Positions 9,441-16,888 of a stretch of 27,841 nt of DNA are shown piece after piece; the stretch's first letter is position 1, and each line of letters begins with the position of its first letter. Under the pieces are notes generated by a model that searched no databases, was not told the origin of the DNA, and worked only from the letters and a program-made list of their open reading frames with translations. Both the position numbers and the translations under genes were made by a program. The DNA comes from JBHEPS01 sp046261635. GTDB taxonomy: Bacteria; Acidobacteriota; Thermoanaerobaculia; Gp7-AA8. Location: assembly GCA_046261635.1 (NCBI GenBank), contig JBHEOL010000200.1:1-27841 (forward strand). The letters are read 5' to 3'.

Positions 9441-9591
9441 CGGATGGGGGGAGGGAAGGGTTGAGAAGGCAAGCCAGAAACCAGAAGCCAGAAGAAAAGG
9501 CGAAGTCAGAAGGCAGAAGTAAGAGCAACGGCAAGATCCACTCGTCATCCTGAGGAGTGCCGCGCTGCAGTTGAATTCGGGAGAATCGCGA

Positions 9592-9691
9592 GCGCGACCG
9601 AAGGATCTCAAAATGGCAGGATGTCGCCACCTGCCCGTTTCCCCCGCACTGGCCAACGCGATCCTCGCATCTTGAGATTTTTCGGTCGCGC
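9592..9691. repeat. Inverted-repeat sub-element, 20-nt arms
   Basis: Arms 9592-9611 and 9672-9691 match in 18 of 20 positions and enclose 60 nt with no open frame. The arm core CGAAGGATCTC resembles motifs I recall from dispersed intergenic repeats of high-GC bacteria; that resemblance is from memory and unverified. Confidence 0.7.
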
Positions 9692-9733
9692 CCACTTCTA
9701 TCGCGGCTGCCAGATCCCCGCGGCGCTCCCTCA

Positions 9734-9903
9734 GAGGCTGTGAAAGAAACCAGAGGGCCCGCAACCCGAAGGGCTGGTGGAGGTTGCGGGCGATCTCCGC
9801 GTCGCTCGTCGTCAACGATGCCACCGCATCGCCTCCTCCTCGCTCCTTGATCTCGCCTCGCAAGCTCCACCAGCGCGGCTCCTCTGGTTTCTTTCACAGC
9901 CTC
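9734..9903. repeat. 170-nt imperfect palindrome with 23-bp perfect arms
   Basis: Arms 9734-9756 and 9881-9903 are perfect reverse complements over 23 nt. The pairing continues inwards with a 10-bp match (9773-9782 with 9865-9874). The left arm also carries a local 9-bp hairpin (9758-9766 with 9782-9790). A transcript in either direction could fold into a long branched stem. It could be a MITE-like or REP-like element, or a 3'-end structure of the ddl transcript. Confidence 0.75.
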
Positions 9904-9973
9904 TCAGGATGACGAGCCCTCGGCCTTTGATCTTTCGTCTGGCTTCTGGCTTCTGGTTTCTGGCTTGTCTTCT

Positions 9974-11068
9974 CTACTCCTCGGTGAGGGACTTCACTTC
10001 CTCGAAGAACTTCATCGTTTCGTCGAAGCGCGCCGAGCGGCGCTTGCCCCGCTCGAGTCCGAGCTCGACGAGCCGCTCGATCAGCTGGCTGTACTTGATC
10101 TCGGTCGCCTCCCACAGTTTCGGGAACATCGAGATCCGCGTGAAGCCGGGAATCGTGTTGATCTCGTTGAGGAAAATCCTGCCCGTCCCCTTTTCGAGGA
10201 AGAAATCGACGCGGGCGTATCCGGATGCGCCGACGGCTCGGAACGCGGCCACGGCCAGTTTTCGGATCTCCTCGGTCTTCTCGGGAGGGAGATTGGCGGG
10301 GATCTGCAGGGTCGACTTGTCGTCGATGTACTTGTCTTCGTAATCGTAGAACTCGTGACCGGTGACGATTTCCCCCGGGAGCGACGCCTCCGGCTCGTCG
10401 TTGCCGATGACCGATACCTCGATTTCCCGGGCATCGACACCCCGCTCGACGAGGATCTTGTCGTCGAAGCGAAGCGCCTTCCGGATCGCCGGCTCGAGCT
10501 CCTCCAGGGTATGGACTTTCGAGACTCCGACCGAGGAGCCGGCGTTGGCGGGCTTCACGAAGAAGGGGAGCCTGAGCGTGTTCGCGATCATCCGCGAGAT
10601 CCGCTCACGGTCTTTGGTCCACTCGAACTCGGAGACCGGGATGAACTCGGCCTGAGGGAGCTTCGCCCAGGCGAAGGCGTACTTCATCATCCACTTGTCC
10701 ATCCCTACCGACGATCCGGTCACGCCGCTCCCGACGTACGGAAGCCCGATGATCTCCAGGTATCCCTGCAGGGTGCCGTCTTCGCCGAACGTGCCGTGGA
10801 CGATCGGGAAGGCGATATCGATGTCGTTCGCGCGAGCCCACTGGGGGAAGGCGAACTCGGGGTCGCCAACGCTCGATTTGCGGCGTCCGGCGAGCGCCTC
10901 GGTGCTCTCTTCCGGCGGAAGAAAACGGCCGTCCCGGGCGATGCAGATGGGGATGATCTCGAGCCGTTCCTTTGGAGCAGCGTCGCGGATCGATCGAGCG
11001 GAGAGGATGGAAACGTCATGTTCCGCGCTCCTCCCTCCGAAGAGAAGGGCGACACGAATCAGGCTCAT
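9974..11068 (-). CDS. ddl: D-alanine--D-alanine ligase
   Basis: This ATP-grasp ligase joins two D-alanines for the peptidoglycan stem peptide in the cytoplasm. The 364 residues contain FGGRSAEHDVS (10-20), HGTFGEDGTLQG (91-102), the ATP-grasp segment FFVKPANAGSSVGVSK (169-184), the omega-loop YDYEDKY (241-247) and the metal-binding end RVDFF...FLNEINTIPGFT (286-310). The tyrosine-containing omega loop is that of D-Ala-D-Ala ligases; D-Ala-D-Lac (VanA-type) enzymes have a different loop, so a normal vancomycin-sensitive precursor is expected. GGAG lies 5 nt before the ATG. It is codirectional with the MCE gene 127 nt upstream. Its stop codon is the edge of the inverted-repeat region. Ddl is usually near mur genes, but none are here. 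Confidence 0.95.
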   Translation of the reverse strand: MSLIRVALLFGGRSAEHDVSILSARSIRDAAPKERLEIIPICIARDGRFLPPEESTEALAGRRKSSVGDPEFAFPQWARANDIDIAFPIVHGTFGEDGTLQGYLEIIGLPYVGSGVTGSSVGMDKWMMKYAFAWAKLPQAEFIPVSEFEWTKDRERISRMIANTLRLPFFVKPANAGSSVGVSKVHTLEELEPAIRKALRFDDKILVERGVDAREIEVSVIGNDEPEASLPGEIVTGHEFYDYEDKYIDDKSTLQIPANLPPEKTEEIRKLAVAAFRAVGASGYARVDFFLEKGTGRIFLNEINTIPGFTRISMFPKLWEATEIKYSQLIERLVELGLERGKRRSARFDETMKFFEEVKSLTEE

Positions 11069-11195
11069 ACAAGCTCCATGGGCGAAGACTCAAGGGCGCC
11101 CGACCGGAGTCGCGGAGCCCTGGTGCGGTCCCGACTTTCAAATTCCGCGCCGCGCCCTCTCGATCCCCGGTCCATCAGGCGTGCAGGAGCCCCCG

Positions 11196-12707
11196 TCAGG
11201 GCATCGGGATGCTGCCGAGCAGGTACTTGAGATCCTCGTCGGTCCAGCTGATTCCGGCGCCGAAAAGAAGGGCGGGGTCGTTGAGGATGTCCTCGACGCC
11301 GCTGTTCAGAAACAGTGCCGGTGCATTCCTTCTCTCGCCGCGAATCTTCCACTTGCCCAGAACCCGCATCTGCGGGTAATCGGTGTAGTCGCTTCCGAAG
11401 TCGAACACCTCACCCGTGACCCGGAGCTTTTCGTGGCCGGTCCAGTCGACGCCAAATCCGCCGAACGAGTCGACCAGGCCCATGCGGATCCGCCAGTCGT
11501 CGTACTTCCATCCGACCTGCGCGGAGATGAGGAAATCGCGGTCCCACTTGGTCGTCCGCTCGATCGTGGTGGTCGTGACTCCGTCGACGATCGTAGTCTT
11601 CTCGACGAGCTTCTCGTTCCGGTCTCCACGCGCGTCACTCGTCGCGCCGACGTGGAGGAAAAGATTTCTTTCGACATTCGGGCTGATCGATCCCGCGAGC
11701 TGAAGGCGCGAGGTGCCCTCGAACTGGGCGTTCGGTGTGTCGGTCAGATAGTAGCCGTCGACCCCGAGCTCCAGCCCGATGCGCTTGACGCGGCCGAGAA
11801 CTTCGCTCAGCTCTCCGACGCCACCCTCGATCGAGCCGAGTGTCGAGGTGAGAGAGTCGTGCGCCTCATCGCTGTAGAGAAGCTTCCCGACGGTTCCTTC
11901 CCCGGATCGGACCTGGGAGGTGATGGAGTTGAGATTGTCGGTGGTCGTTTTCAGGTCGGTCGAAAGCGTGCGGAGGTTCTGCACGAGGGCCCTGACGTCG
12001 TCGCGATTCTCGCCCACCGTCCCCCCGATCGAACCGGCGACCCGGTCGATCGAGGCCGCAATGCGTGGGATCTCGACCCGCAGATCGGCCGTGATCTGGC
12101 GGAAGTTCTCGGCCGACGCGTTGATGTTCTCCTCGTTGGCCGCGAGAATCATCCGCAGCCGCCCCGTGGCGTCCTGCACGTTCGTGACGATTTCCTCGAG
12201 CCTCTGGGCTCCTTCCGCCCCGCCGAGCGCCGCGCGCAGAGACTCGGTGATCGCCTTGACGTCTTTGGCGATCTCGCTGACCTGCGCGGTCACGTCGTCG
12301 ATGGAAGCGGACGAGGAGCCCTGAAGTTGAATCGTCTCCTCCTCCGCGGCCGCGATCGCAGGCGCGTTTCGCGCGCCCGGGTAGAGCTCGATGTACTTCT
12401 CCCCGAGAAGGCCCAGGTTCGCCACGCTGACACTCGCCCCGCGCCGGAGCTGGACGTCGTCGCGAATCTCCAGAGTGACCAGCGCGCGCCCGTCCGCGGT
12501 GAGCGAAATCCTGGACACCTTTCCGACCCGCACGCCGGCGACGCGGACGGTCGACTTCTCGTCCAGCCCCGCAACCGAGTCGAAAAGAACCTGGACTTCT
12601 TTCGTCTTCCCCCCGCCGAGCTGAATGTCTTCAACCCGCAGAACGAAGTAGCCGAGGATCGCGAGGATCACGACCATGAAAACGCCGAGTTTCGCTGCTG
12701 AGCTCAT
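11196..12707 (-). CDS. MlaD/MCE-family lipid transport protein with barrel-like C-terminus
   Basis: This is a 503-residue MCE protein, the periplasmic substrate-binding part of a retrograde or anterograde phospholipid ABC system. Residues 5-24 are a single N-terminal membrane anchor. Residues 35-113 are the MCE domain (VQVLFDSVAGLDEKSTVRVA, GVRVGKVSRI, NLGLLGEKYIELYPG). Residues about 130-310 are a long amphipathic helical region, including RSGEGTVGKLLYSDEAHDSL. Residues 311-503 form a beta-rich segment of alternating strands (LELGVDGYYLT, FLISAQVGWKYDDWRIRMGL, FGAGISW) that looks like an outer-membrane barrel or beta sheet. I start at the ATG 12707, which has GGAAG 6 nt upstream and opens the anchor. 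The 16-residue upstream extension to 12755 lacks such support. No MlaE/MlaF neighbours are present. Confidence 0.88.
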   Translation of the reverse strand: MSSAAKLGVFMVVILAILGYFVLRVEDIQLGGGKTKEVQVLFDSVAGLDEKSTVRVAGVRVGKVSRISLTADGRALVTLEIRDDVQLRRGASVSVANLGLLGEKYIELYPGARNAPAIAAAEEETIQLQGSSSASIDDVTAQVSEIAKDVKAITESLRAALGGAEGAQRLEEIVTNVQDATGRLRMILAANEENINASAENFRQITADLRVEIPRIAASIDRVAGSIGGTVGENRDDVRALVQNLRTLSTDLKTTTDNLNSITSQVRSGEGTVGKLLYSDEAHDSLTSTLGSIEGGVGELSEVLGRVKRIGLELGVDGYYLTDTPNAQFEGTSRLQLAGSISPNVERNLFLHVGATSDARGDRNEKLVEKTTIVDGVTTTTIERTTKWDRDFLISAQVGWKYDDWRIRMGLVDSFGGFGVDWTGHEKLRVTGEVFDFGSDYTDYPQMRVLGKWKIRGERRNAPALFLNSGVEDILNDPALLFGAGISWTDEDLKYLLGSIPMP

Positions 12708-12801
12708 AGATTTCTTCCGGCCTCCCCCGGGCGGCCACTGACAATTCTGCCCCATTCTCCGGCGAAGGGGTGAATCGCTTCCGCGTCTCCCATCCGCCCG
12801 C

Positions 12802-13383
12802 TCAACGGTAGTGGGCCGGATCGATCCCCGCGTCCCTCATCATCGCGAACAGCGTCGAAAGTGGCAAACCCACCACATTCGTGTAATTGCCGCGCACGGC
12901 CTCGATGAACATCGCACCGATCCCCTGCACGGCGTACGAGCCGGCCTTGTCCATCGGTTCTCCGGTGTCGACGTACCACCCGATCTCCTCGGGCTGCATC
13001 TTCACCATCTCCACCTCGGTCGTCGTCACGGTCACGCGCCGCCATCCGAACTCCTCGTTGACCAGAGCCGTGCCGGTATAGACGACGTGCTGCCGGCCCG
13101 CGATCCGGCCGAGCATCGCCACCGCGTGAGCGCGATCCGAGGGCTTTTCGAGAACTTCCCCCTCGAGCCAGACCCCCGTGTCGGCGGCGATGACCCACGC
13201 CGCGGGATGCCGCCCGGCCACCGAAATCGCCTTCTCCAGCGCCAGCCGTTCAACATAGCGGTCGACATCCTCGTCGGCACCCCGGACCTCCTCCACGTCG
13301 CTGGTGACCACCTCGAATTTGAGGCCGGCGGCGTCGAGCAGCTCGCGCCTGCGGGGAGAGGCGGAAGCGAGAATCAGCTTCAC
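12802..13383 (-). CDS. maf: Maf-family nucleoside triphosphate pyrophosphatase
   Basis: Maf proteins hydrolyse dTTP/UTP or modified nucleotides to monophosphates and act in nucleotide-pool cleaning and cell-division control. The 193 residues show LILASASPRRRELL (3-16), DTGVWLEGEVLEKPSD (about 69-84, with the catalytic Asp of the DT motif) and YVDTGEPMDKAGSYAVQG, followed by GNYTNVVGLPLSTL. These are the family hallmarks and the usual length. The start is a GTG at 13383 that overlaps the stop of the upstream toxin-antitoxin-like gene by 4 nt (GTGA), so the two are probably translated in a coupled way. mlaD-like follows after 94 nt. Whether it is the YhdE (dTTP/UTP) or the YceF type is not resolved. 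Confidence 0.93.
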   Translation of the reverse strand: MKLILASASPRRRELLDAAGLKFEVVTSDVEEVRGADEDVDRYVERLALEKAISVAGRHPAAWVIAADTGVWLEGEVLEKPSDRAHAVAMLGRIAGRQHVVYTGTALVNEEFGWRRVTVTTTEVEMVKMQPEEIGWYVDTGEPMDKAGSYAVQGIGAMFIEAVRGNYTNVVGLPLSTLFAMMRDAGIDPAHYR

Positions 13384-13853
13384 GGGCGCTCACCGGCCTC
13401 TCCAGCATGGACCACCCCGACCATGCTCCCCACGAGGTTGAGGCGATAGACGACTCGGCGTCGGCTTCCCCGAAGAACCCAGAAACCGCGAAGCGAACCG
13501 AGCAGCGGTGCGCCGGCGATCGGGTTCTTCGCGAGTTGCTCGAGCTCCTCCCGGCTGACCGTTGCTCCCGCGCGGCGAGCCACCACGACGTTCTCGAACG
13601 CCGGCCCCTCCGCCAGATCCTTTTTCACCAATTCCGCCTCTCCGGCCCGGATCTGCTCCACGGCAGTCGGATCGGCCTCGAGATCGATCGTTTCGCGGAG
13701 GGAGATGAACTCGTCCCAGGAGATGAGAACTGCGATCGGCGACCCCGTGCGAGTGATTGCCGTCCGCCGCCCCATCACCTCGGTGGCGAGCACGGCCGCG
13801 CGGGCGGGATGATCGACGGAATCGACATCCAATTTATCATGATATAAATCCAT
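13380..13853 (-). CDS. Phd/YefM-like antitoxin fused to a truncated RelE/ParE-like toxin domain
   Basis: The first half (about residues 9-77) reads as a Phd/YefM antitoxin N-terminal DNA-binding domain: LATEVMGRRTAITRTGSPIA then VLISWDEFISLRE. The second half (about 101-155) matches the C-terminal part of RelE/ParE toxins: EELEQLAKNPIAGAPL, LRGFWVLRGSRRRVVYRLN, GVVHAG. The first roughly 35 residues of a normal RelE fold are missing; a 23-residue linker (about 78-100) joins the halves. No separate toxin gene is present. The ATG at 13853 is the only in-frame start, and no clear Shine-Dalgarno precedes it. The stop overlaps maf by 4 nt. It may be a decayed module kept as a transcriptional autoregulator, or a true single-chain system. 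Both domain assignments rest on motif reading only. Confidence 0.72.
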   Translation of the reverse strand: MDLYHDKLDVDSVDHPARAAVLATEVMGRRTAITRTGSPIAVLISWDEFISLRETIDLEADPTAVEQIRAGEAELVKKDLAEGPAFENVVVARRAGATVSREELEQLAKNPIAGAPLLGSLRGFWVLRGSRRRVVYRLNLVGSMVGVVHAGEAGERP

Positions 13854-13871
13854 AATGGTTATCGTGTTTGA

Positions 13872-13943
13872 TCGCTACTCGAGGCGTTCGTAAATCAAAG
13901 CTGTAAAACATTTACGACATATACAGCACAAATAGTCGCTACT
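13872..13943. repeat. 8-nt direct repeat flanking the AT-rich leader of the fusion gene
   Basis: TCGCTACT occurs at 13872-13879 and again at 13936-13943, bracketing 56 nt that are much more AT-rich than the surroundings. It may be a pair of regulator half-sites, the scar of an insertion, or chance. Confidence 0.4.
13888..13917. promoter_or_regulatory. Inverted repeat upstream of the antitoxin-like gene, possible operator
   Basis: The 8-bp arms TCGTAAAT (13888-13895) and ATTTACGA (13910-13917) are perfect reverse complements 14 nt apart. They lie 35-64 nt before the start of the Phd-like gene at 13853. Phd/YefM antitoxins usually bind palindromes in their own promoters, so this is a candidate autoregulatory site. 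A second short pair (GCTGTA 13900-13905 with TACAGC 13922-13927) overlaps it. Confidence 0.45.
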
Positions 13944-13945
13944 AA

Positions 13946-14818
13946 TCATGACTGTGAATGGATAGTGTCATTCAGATACGCGCGAAACTCCTCGCCAAGT
14001 TCGGGATGCTTGAGGGCGTAGTCGAGCGTGGCTTTGAGGTAGCCGAGTTTCTCGCCCGCGTCGTAGCGTTTCCCCTCGAACACATAGCCGTACACGTCGC
14101 CGGATTCGATGAGCTTGAGAAGGCCGTCGGTCAGTTGGATCTCGCCGCCGGTGCCCCGCCCCGTGTTTTCGAGGATCTCGAAAATCTCGGGCGGGAGGAT
14201 GTAGCGGCCGATGATGGCGTAATTGGAGGGAGCCTTCGACTTCGGTTTCTCGACCATGTCCTTGAGGCGGAAGAGACGGTCGCTGACTTTGTCGCCGGAG
14301 ATGATGCCGTAGCGGTGTGTCTCGGAGGGAGGGACTTCCATCAGCGCAATGACGGGGCGGCCGGTCTCCCGATAGACTTTCATCATCTGGTGGAGGCAGG
14401 GGGGATCGGCGAGGATCACGTCGTCGGGAAGGACGACGGCAAACGCCTCGTCACCGACGGCCGGCGCGGCCTGGAGCACGGCGTGGCCGAGTCCGAGCTG
14501 CTGCTTCTGCCGTACGGAGATCACGTGAGTGAGGCCGGCGATCTCCTCGACCTCGGCCAGAAGGACCTTCTTGTCGCGTTCGCGGAGGGAGGCTTCGAGC
14601 TCGAAGGAGCGATCGAAATGGTCGAGGATCGAGTCCTTGCCGCGGGAAGTGATGATGACGATGCGGCCGAGCCCCGACTCGAGAGCCTCCTCGACGCCGT
14701 ACTGAATCACGGGTTTGTCGACGAGGGGCAGCATTTCCTTCGGAATCACCTTGGTCGCGGGGAGGAAGCGCGTGCCGTAGCCGGCGCAGGGAAAAACACA
14801 GGTTCTGAGGCGTTTCAT
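13946..14818 (-). CDS. galU: UTP--glucose-1-phosphate uridylyltransferase
   Basis: GalU makes UDP-glucose from UTP and glucose-1-phosphate for envelope polysaccharide and sugar nucleotide synthesis. The 290 residues have the nucleotidyltransferase loop GYGTRFLPATKVIPKEML (13-30), VDKPVIQYGVEEAL (33-46), QKQQLGLGHAV, VLPDDVIL, ETHRYGIISG, MVEKP, NYAIIGRYIL and GGEIQLTDGL. These are all standard GalU blocks at standard length. The ATG at 14818 has no Shine-Dalgarno; TAGAAT lies 8 nt upstream, suggesting a leaderless transcript. It is divergent from the propeller gene across 129 nt. The Phd-like fusion gene follows after 92 nt of AT-rich sequence. Confidence 0.95.
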   Translation of the reverse strand: MKRLRTCVFPCAGYGTRFLPATKVIPKEMLPLVDKPVIQYGVEEALESGLGRIVIITSRGKDSILDHFDRSFELEASLRERDKKVLLAEVEEIAGLTHVISVRQKQQLGLGHAVLQAAPAVGDEAFAVVLPDDVILADPPCLHQMMKVYRETGRPVIALMEVPPSETHRYGIISGDKVSDRLFRLKDMVEKPKSKAPSNYAIIGRYILPPEIFEILENTGRGTGGEIQLTDGLLKLIESGDVYGYVFEGKRYDAGEKLGYLKATLDYALKHPELGEEFRAYLNDTIHSQS

Positions 14819-14826
14819 GGGCGCGC

Positions 14827-14832
14827 ATTCTA
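14827..14832 (-). promoter_or_regulatory. TAGAAT box 8 nt before galU (leaderless promoter)
   Basis: On the minus strand TAGAAT is followed by 8 nt (GCGCGCCC) and then the galU ATG, with no Shine-Dalgarno. The geometry is identical to that of the permease gene at 9426. No convincing -35 was found. Confidence 0.55.
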
Positions 14833-14947
14833 TCGGCCGGCGTCGGAATGGGCCAGCCGGGAGGAAATGAGAAAGGAAACAAACTGTTATCGCCGGGGCA
14901 GGGAACTTGCTTCTGGGGCCGCAGCGACGGCTGATGATTCCCGAGTG

Positions 14948-16882
14948 ATGGGTGGCATGCGCAGACTGACGACGTTCCTTTTCGCACTTCTCGTGATTTC
15001 CCTCCCGGCCGCAGGGTCGACGTGGAGCCGGGCCGGGCTGTTCGGCGCGGACGTCCGCGCGCTGGTGGCCGATCCTCGCAATCCCGATCTCCTCTATCTC
15101 GGCACGAGTCAGGGCGAGGTGTACTCGTCCTCGGACGGGGGAGCCTCGTGGACCAATCCCCGCGGTTCAGTCCCCTTTCCCGGATACGTGGTCGAAAATC
15201 TGCTGGTCGACTCCCGAGGCCGGCTCTGGGCCGCGAGCTGGGGGCTCTGGCGGGGCGGAGTGATCGCGGTTTCCTCGGACGGAGGAAAGACGTGGGAGCG
15301 ACGGGACAAGGGGGTCGAGGAGCTCTCGATCCGGGCGTTTGCCGTGAGCCCGCACGAGTTGGTGGCCGGTGGATTGGCCGGCGTCTATCGCTCGCGCGAC
15401 GACGGCAGGAGTTGGGTCCGGATCTCTCACCAGGTGAATGTCGGATCGGTCGCGATCGACCCAAGGAATCCGGACACGATTTACATCGGCACCTTCCGCC
15501 AGGCCTGGCGCACCGACGACGGCGGGAAGAGCTGGACGCACATCGCGAACGGGATGGTGCTCGACACCGACGTCTCGTCGATCAACATCTGTCCGAAGAA
15601 CCCCGACGACATATGGATCTCCACCTGCGGGTGGGTCTACAACTCGCTCGACCGCGGCCAGAAGTGGACCCGCTACAAAGACGGCTTTGAAAATCGACGC
15701 ATTCACACGGTCGAACGACACCCCCTCGATGACGACATCGTCTTCGCCGGCTCGGTCGCGGGTCTGTACGTGACCCTGAACCGTGGAGCGAGCTGGGCGC
15801 TCATCTCGCCCGACACATTCGTGGTCAACGCGATCACGATCCACCCGCAGCGTCCCGAGAGGATCGTGCTCGGAACGGAAGCCGACGGGGTCTATGTCTC
15901 GGAGGATGCGGGAAAGAGCTGGAGGCGATCGAGCCGTGGGCTGCACAACGTGCGCGTCGCTTCCGTCATCCCCGACCCGGAGATCGAAGGACAGGTTTAC
16001 GCGACCGTCACCTTCGGCGGTTCGGCTTCGGGCCTGTACGTTTCGAGCGATGGCGGAGCGAACTGGAGCCGTCTCAATCAGACTCCGATTCCGGAGATTC
16101 TCTCGCTCGCGGTTCGCAAGGGGGGGAATCCCCGCTTCGTCGCGGGAACCGAGCGGGGGTTCTTCTACAGCGCCGACGGAGTCATCTGGGAACGGGCCGA
16201 CCCTGCCATCACTCCGGTCCGCGTCGACCGGATTCTCGAGTACAGCTCCGAGAGGCTCTTCGCAGCCACTGCCCTTGGCGTGTTCACGTCGAAGGACGGC
16301 GGACGGAAGTGGTACCGGCTGGGTCTCGAAGATCGGACGATCGATATCGCCCTCGGGTGGATCAAGTCCGGTCCGGCGCTCTACGCGCTCACGGCCGCCG
16401 GGCTGAAGGTGTACGACGGAACATCGTGGACCCAGGTCAAAGGGTTGCCCGTGACCGGGACGATGCTTGCGGTCCGGCGCGAGTCCGGGCGCGATCTCGT
16501 CGTCGTGGCTGGCGCGAAGGGAATCCACGCCGGGTGGGTCGACGAGGCTCGCATCTGGAACCCCTCACCGAGCCCGGTCGGCGGCGAGGGCGCCACGGCG
16601 TTCACCCCACTCCATTCCCGGGGATCGATCATCGTCAGTTTCAACGACCGGCACGAGATCCATCTCCGCAACGGGGATTCGACTTCGTGGGAACGCGTGG
16701 GGATTCCGACGACTCTGCGCGACCTCTCCGGCGTCGCCGAGGATCCGTTCAGGAAGGGGAGGTTCTACCTCGGAACTCACGGGCAGGGAGTGCTCATCTG
16801 GGACGCCAGCGAGCCGCGTGCCGCCGCGTCGAACCTGGCCGTGCCTGCCGCGCGTCCTGCGCTCGGTGGCGGCTCGCGCTGA
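14948..16882 (+). CDS. Secreted Asp-box (BNR/sortilin-like) beta-propeller protein
   Basis: This 644-residue protein has a signal peptide (MGGMRRLTTFLFALLVISLP, cleavage probably after AAG near residue 23) followed by a propeller. About ten Asp-box-like repeats of the S/T-x-D-x-G-x-x-W type are readable: SSSDGGASW, SSDGGKTW, SRDDGRSW, RTDDGGKSW, SLDRGQKW, TLNRGASW, SEDAGKSW, SSDGGANW, SADGVIW and SKDGGRKW. Each comes before a strand and is preceded by a D/N-P-x-x-P-x-x-I/L-Y type segment. This layout matches the VPS10/sortilin or Ycf48-like group of repeat proteins, which bind proteins or glycans; no sialidase catalytic residues are evident. Starts at GTG 14945 and ATG 14957 are also possible. 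The long open frame upstream to 13958 is a galU shadow. It ends 6 nt from a convergent gene. Confidence 0.85.
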   Translation: MGGMRRLTTFLFALLVISLPAAGSTWSRAGLFGADVRALVADPRNPDLLYLGTSQGEVYSSSDGGASWTNPRGSVPFPGYVVENLLVDSRGRLWAASWGLWRGGVIAVSSDGGKTWERRDKGVEELSIRAFAVSPHELVAGGLAGVYRSRDDGRSWVRISHQVNVGSVAIDPRNPDTIYIGTFRQAWRTDDGGKSWTHIANGMVLDTDVSSINICPKNPDDIWISTCGWVYNSLDRGQKWTRYKDGFENRRIHTVERHPLDDDIVFAGSVAGLYVTLNRGASWALISPDTFVVNAITIHPQRPERIVLGTEADGVYVSEDAGKSWRRSSRGLHNVRVASVIPDPEIEGQVYATVTFGGSASGLYVSSDGGANWSRLNQTPIPEILSLAVRKGGNPRFVAGTERGFFYSADGVIWERADPAITPVRVDRILEYSSERLFAATALGVFTSKDGGRKWYRLGLEDRTIDIALGWIKSGPALYALTAAGLKVYDGTSWTQVKGLPVTGTMLAVRRESGRDLVVVAGAKGIHAGWVDEARIWNPSPSPVGGEGATAFTPLHSRGSIIVSFNDRHEIHLRNGDSTSWERVGIPTTLRDLSGVAEDPFRKGRFYLGTHGQGVLIWDASEPRAAASNLAVPAARPALGGGSR

Positions 16883-16888
16883 CCCCCG

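Larger units (their letters stand above)
9463..9974. repeat. Nested inverted-repeat region between ddl and the permease
   Basis: The 547-nt gap 9427-9973 has no credible gene. Its ends are a 32-nt inverted repeat with a single mismatch: 9463-9494 against 9943-9974, with arms built from iterated CCAGAA units. Inside is a 14-bp perfect pair (9541-9554 with 9903-9916, core GTCATCCTGAG). Inside that is a 23-bp perfect pair (9734-9756 with 9881-9903), and off-centre a 20-nt pair with two mismatches (9592-9611 with 9672-9691, core CGAAGGATCTC). The right outer arm reaches the first base of the ddl stop codon. No transposase or target duplication was found. It looks like a composite of dispersed intergenic repeats folded back on itself. 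Confidence 0.85.

Noticed and set aside
9427..9973. tRNA, small ORF or CRISPR in the long gap
   Set aside because: No cloverleaf, no regularly spaced direct repeats and no frame with a start and ribosome site; the region is explained by inverted repeats.
10330..10350. D-Ala-D-lactate ligase (vancomycin-resistance type) reading of ddl
   Set aside because: The omega loop is YDYEDKY, the D-Ala-D-Ala form, and no vanH/vanX-like genes are nearby.
10695..12701. 668-codon plus-strand frame over mlaD-like and ddl
   Set aside because: It is antisense to two genes with clear family motifs, its translation is Arg/Asp-rich with no recognisable domain, and GC-rich codon bias readily opens such frames.
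13872..13943. TCGCTACT direct repeats as a transposon target duplication
   Set aside because: The enclosed 56 nt hold no terminal inverted repeats at their edges and no transposase, so an insertion is not supported.
13958..14947. N-terminal 330-codon extension of the propeller gene
   Set aside because: It is antisense to galU, and a signal peptide begins exactly at 14948.
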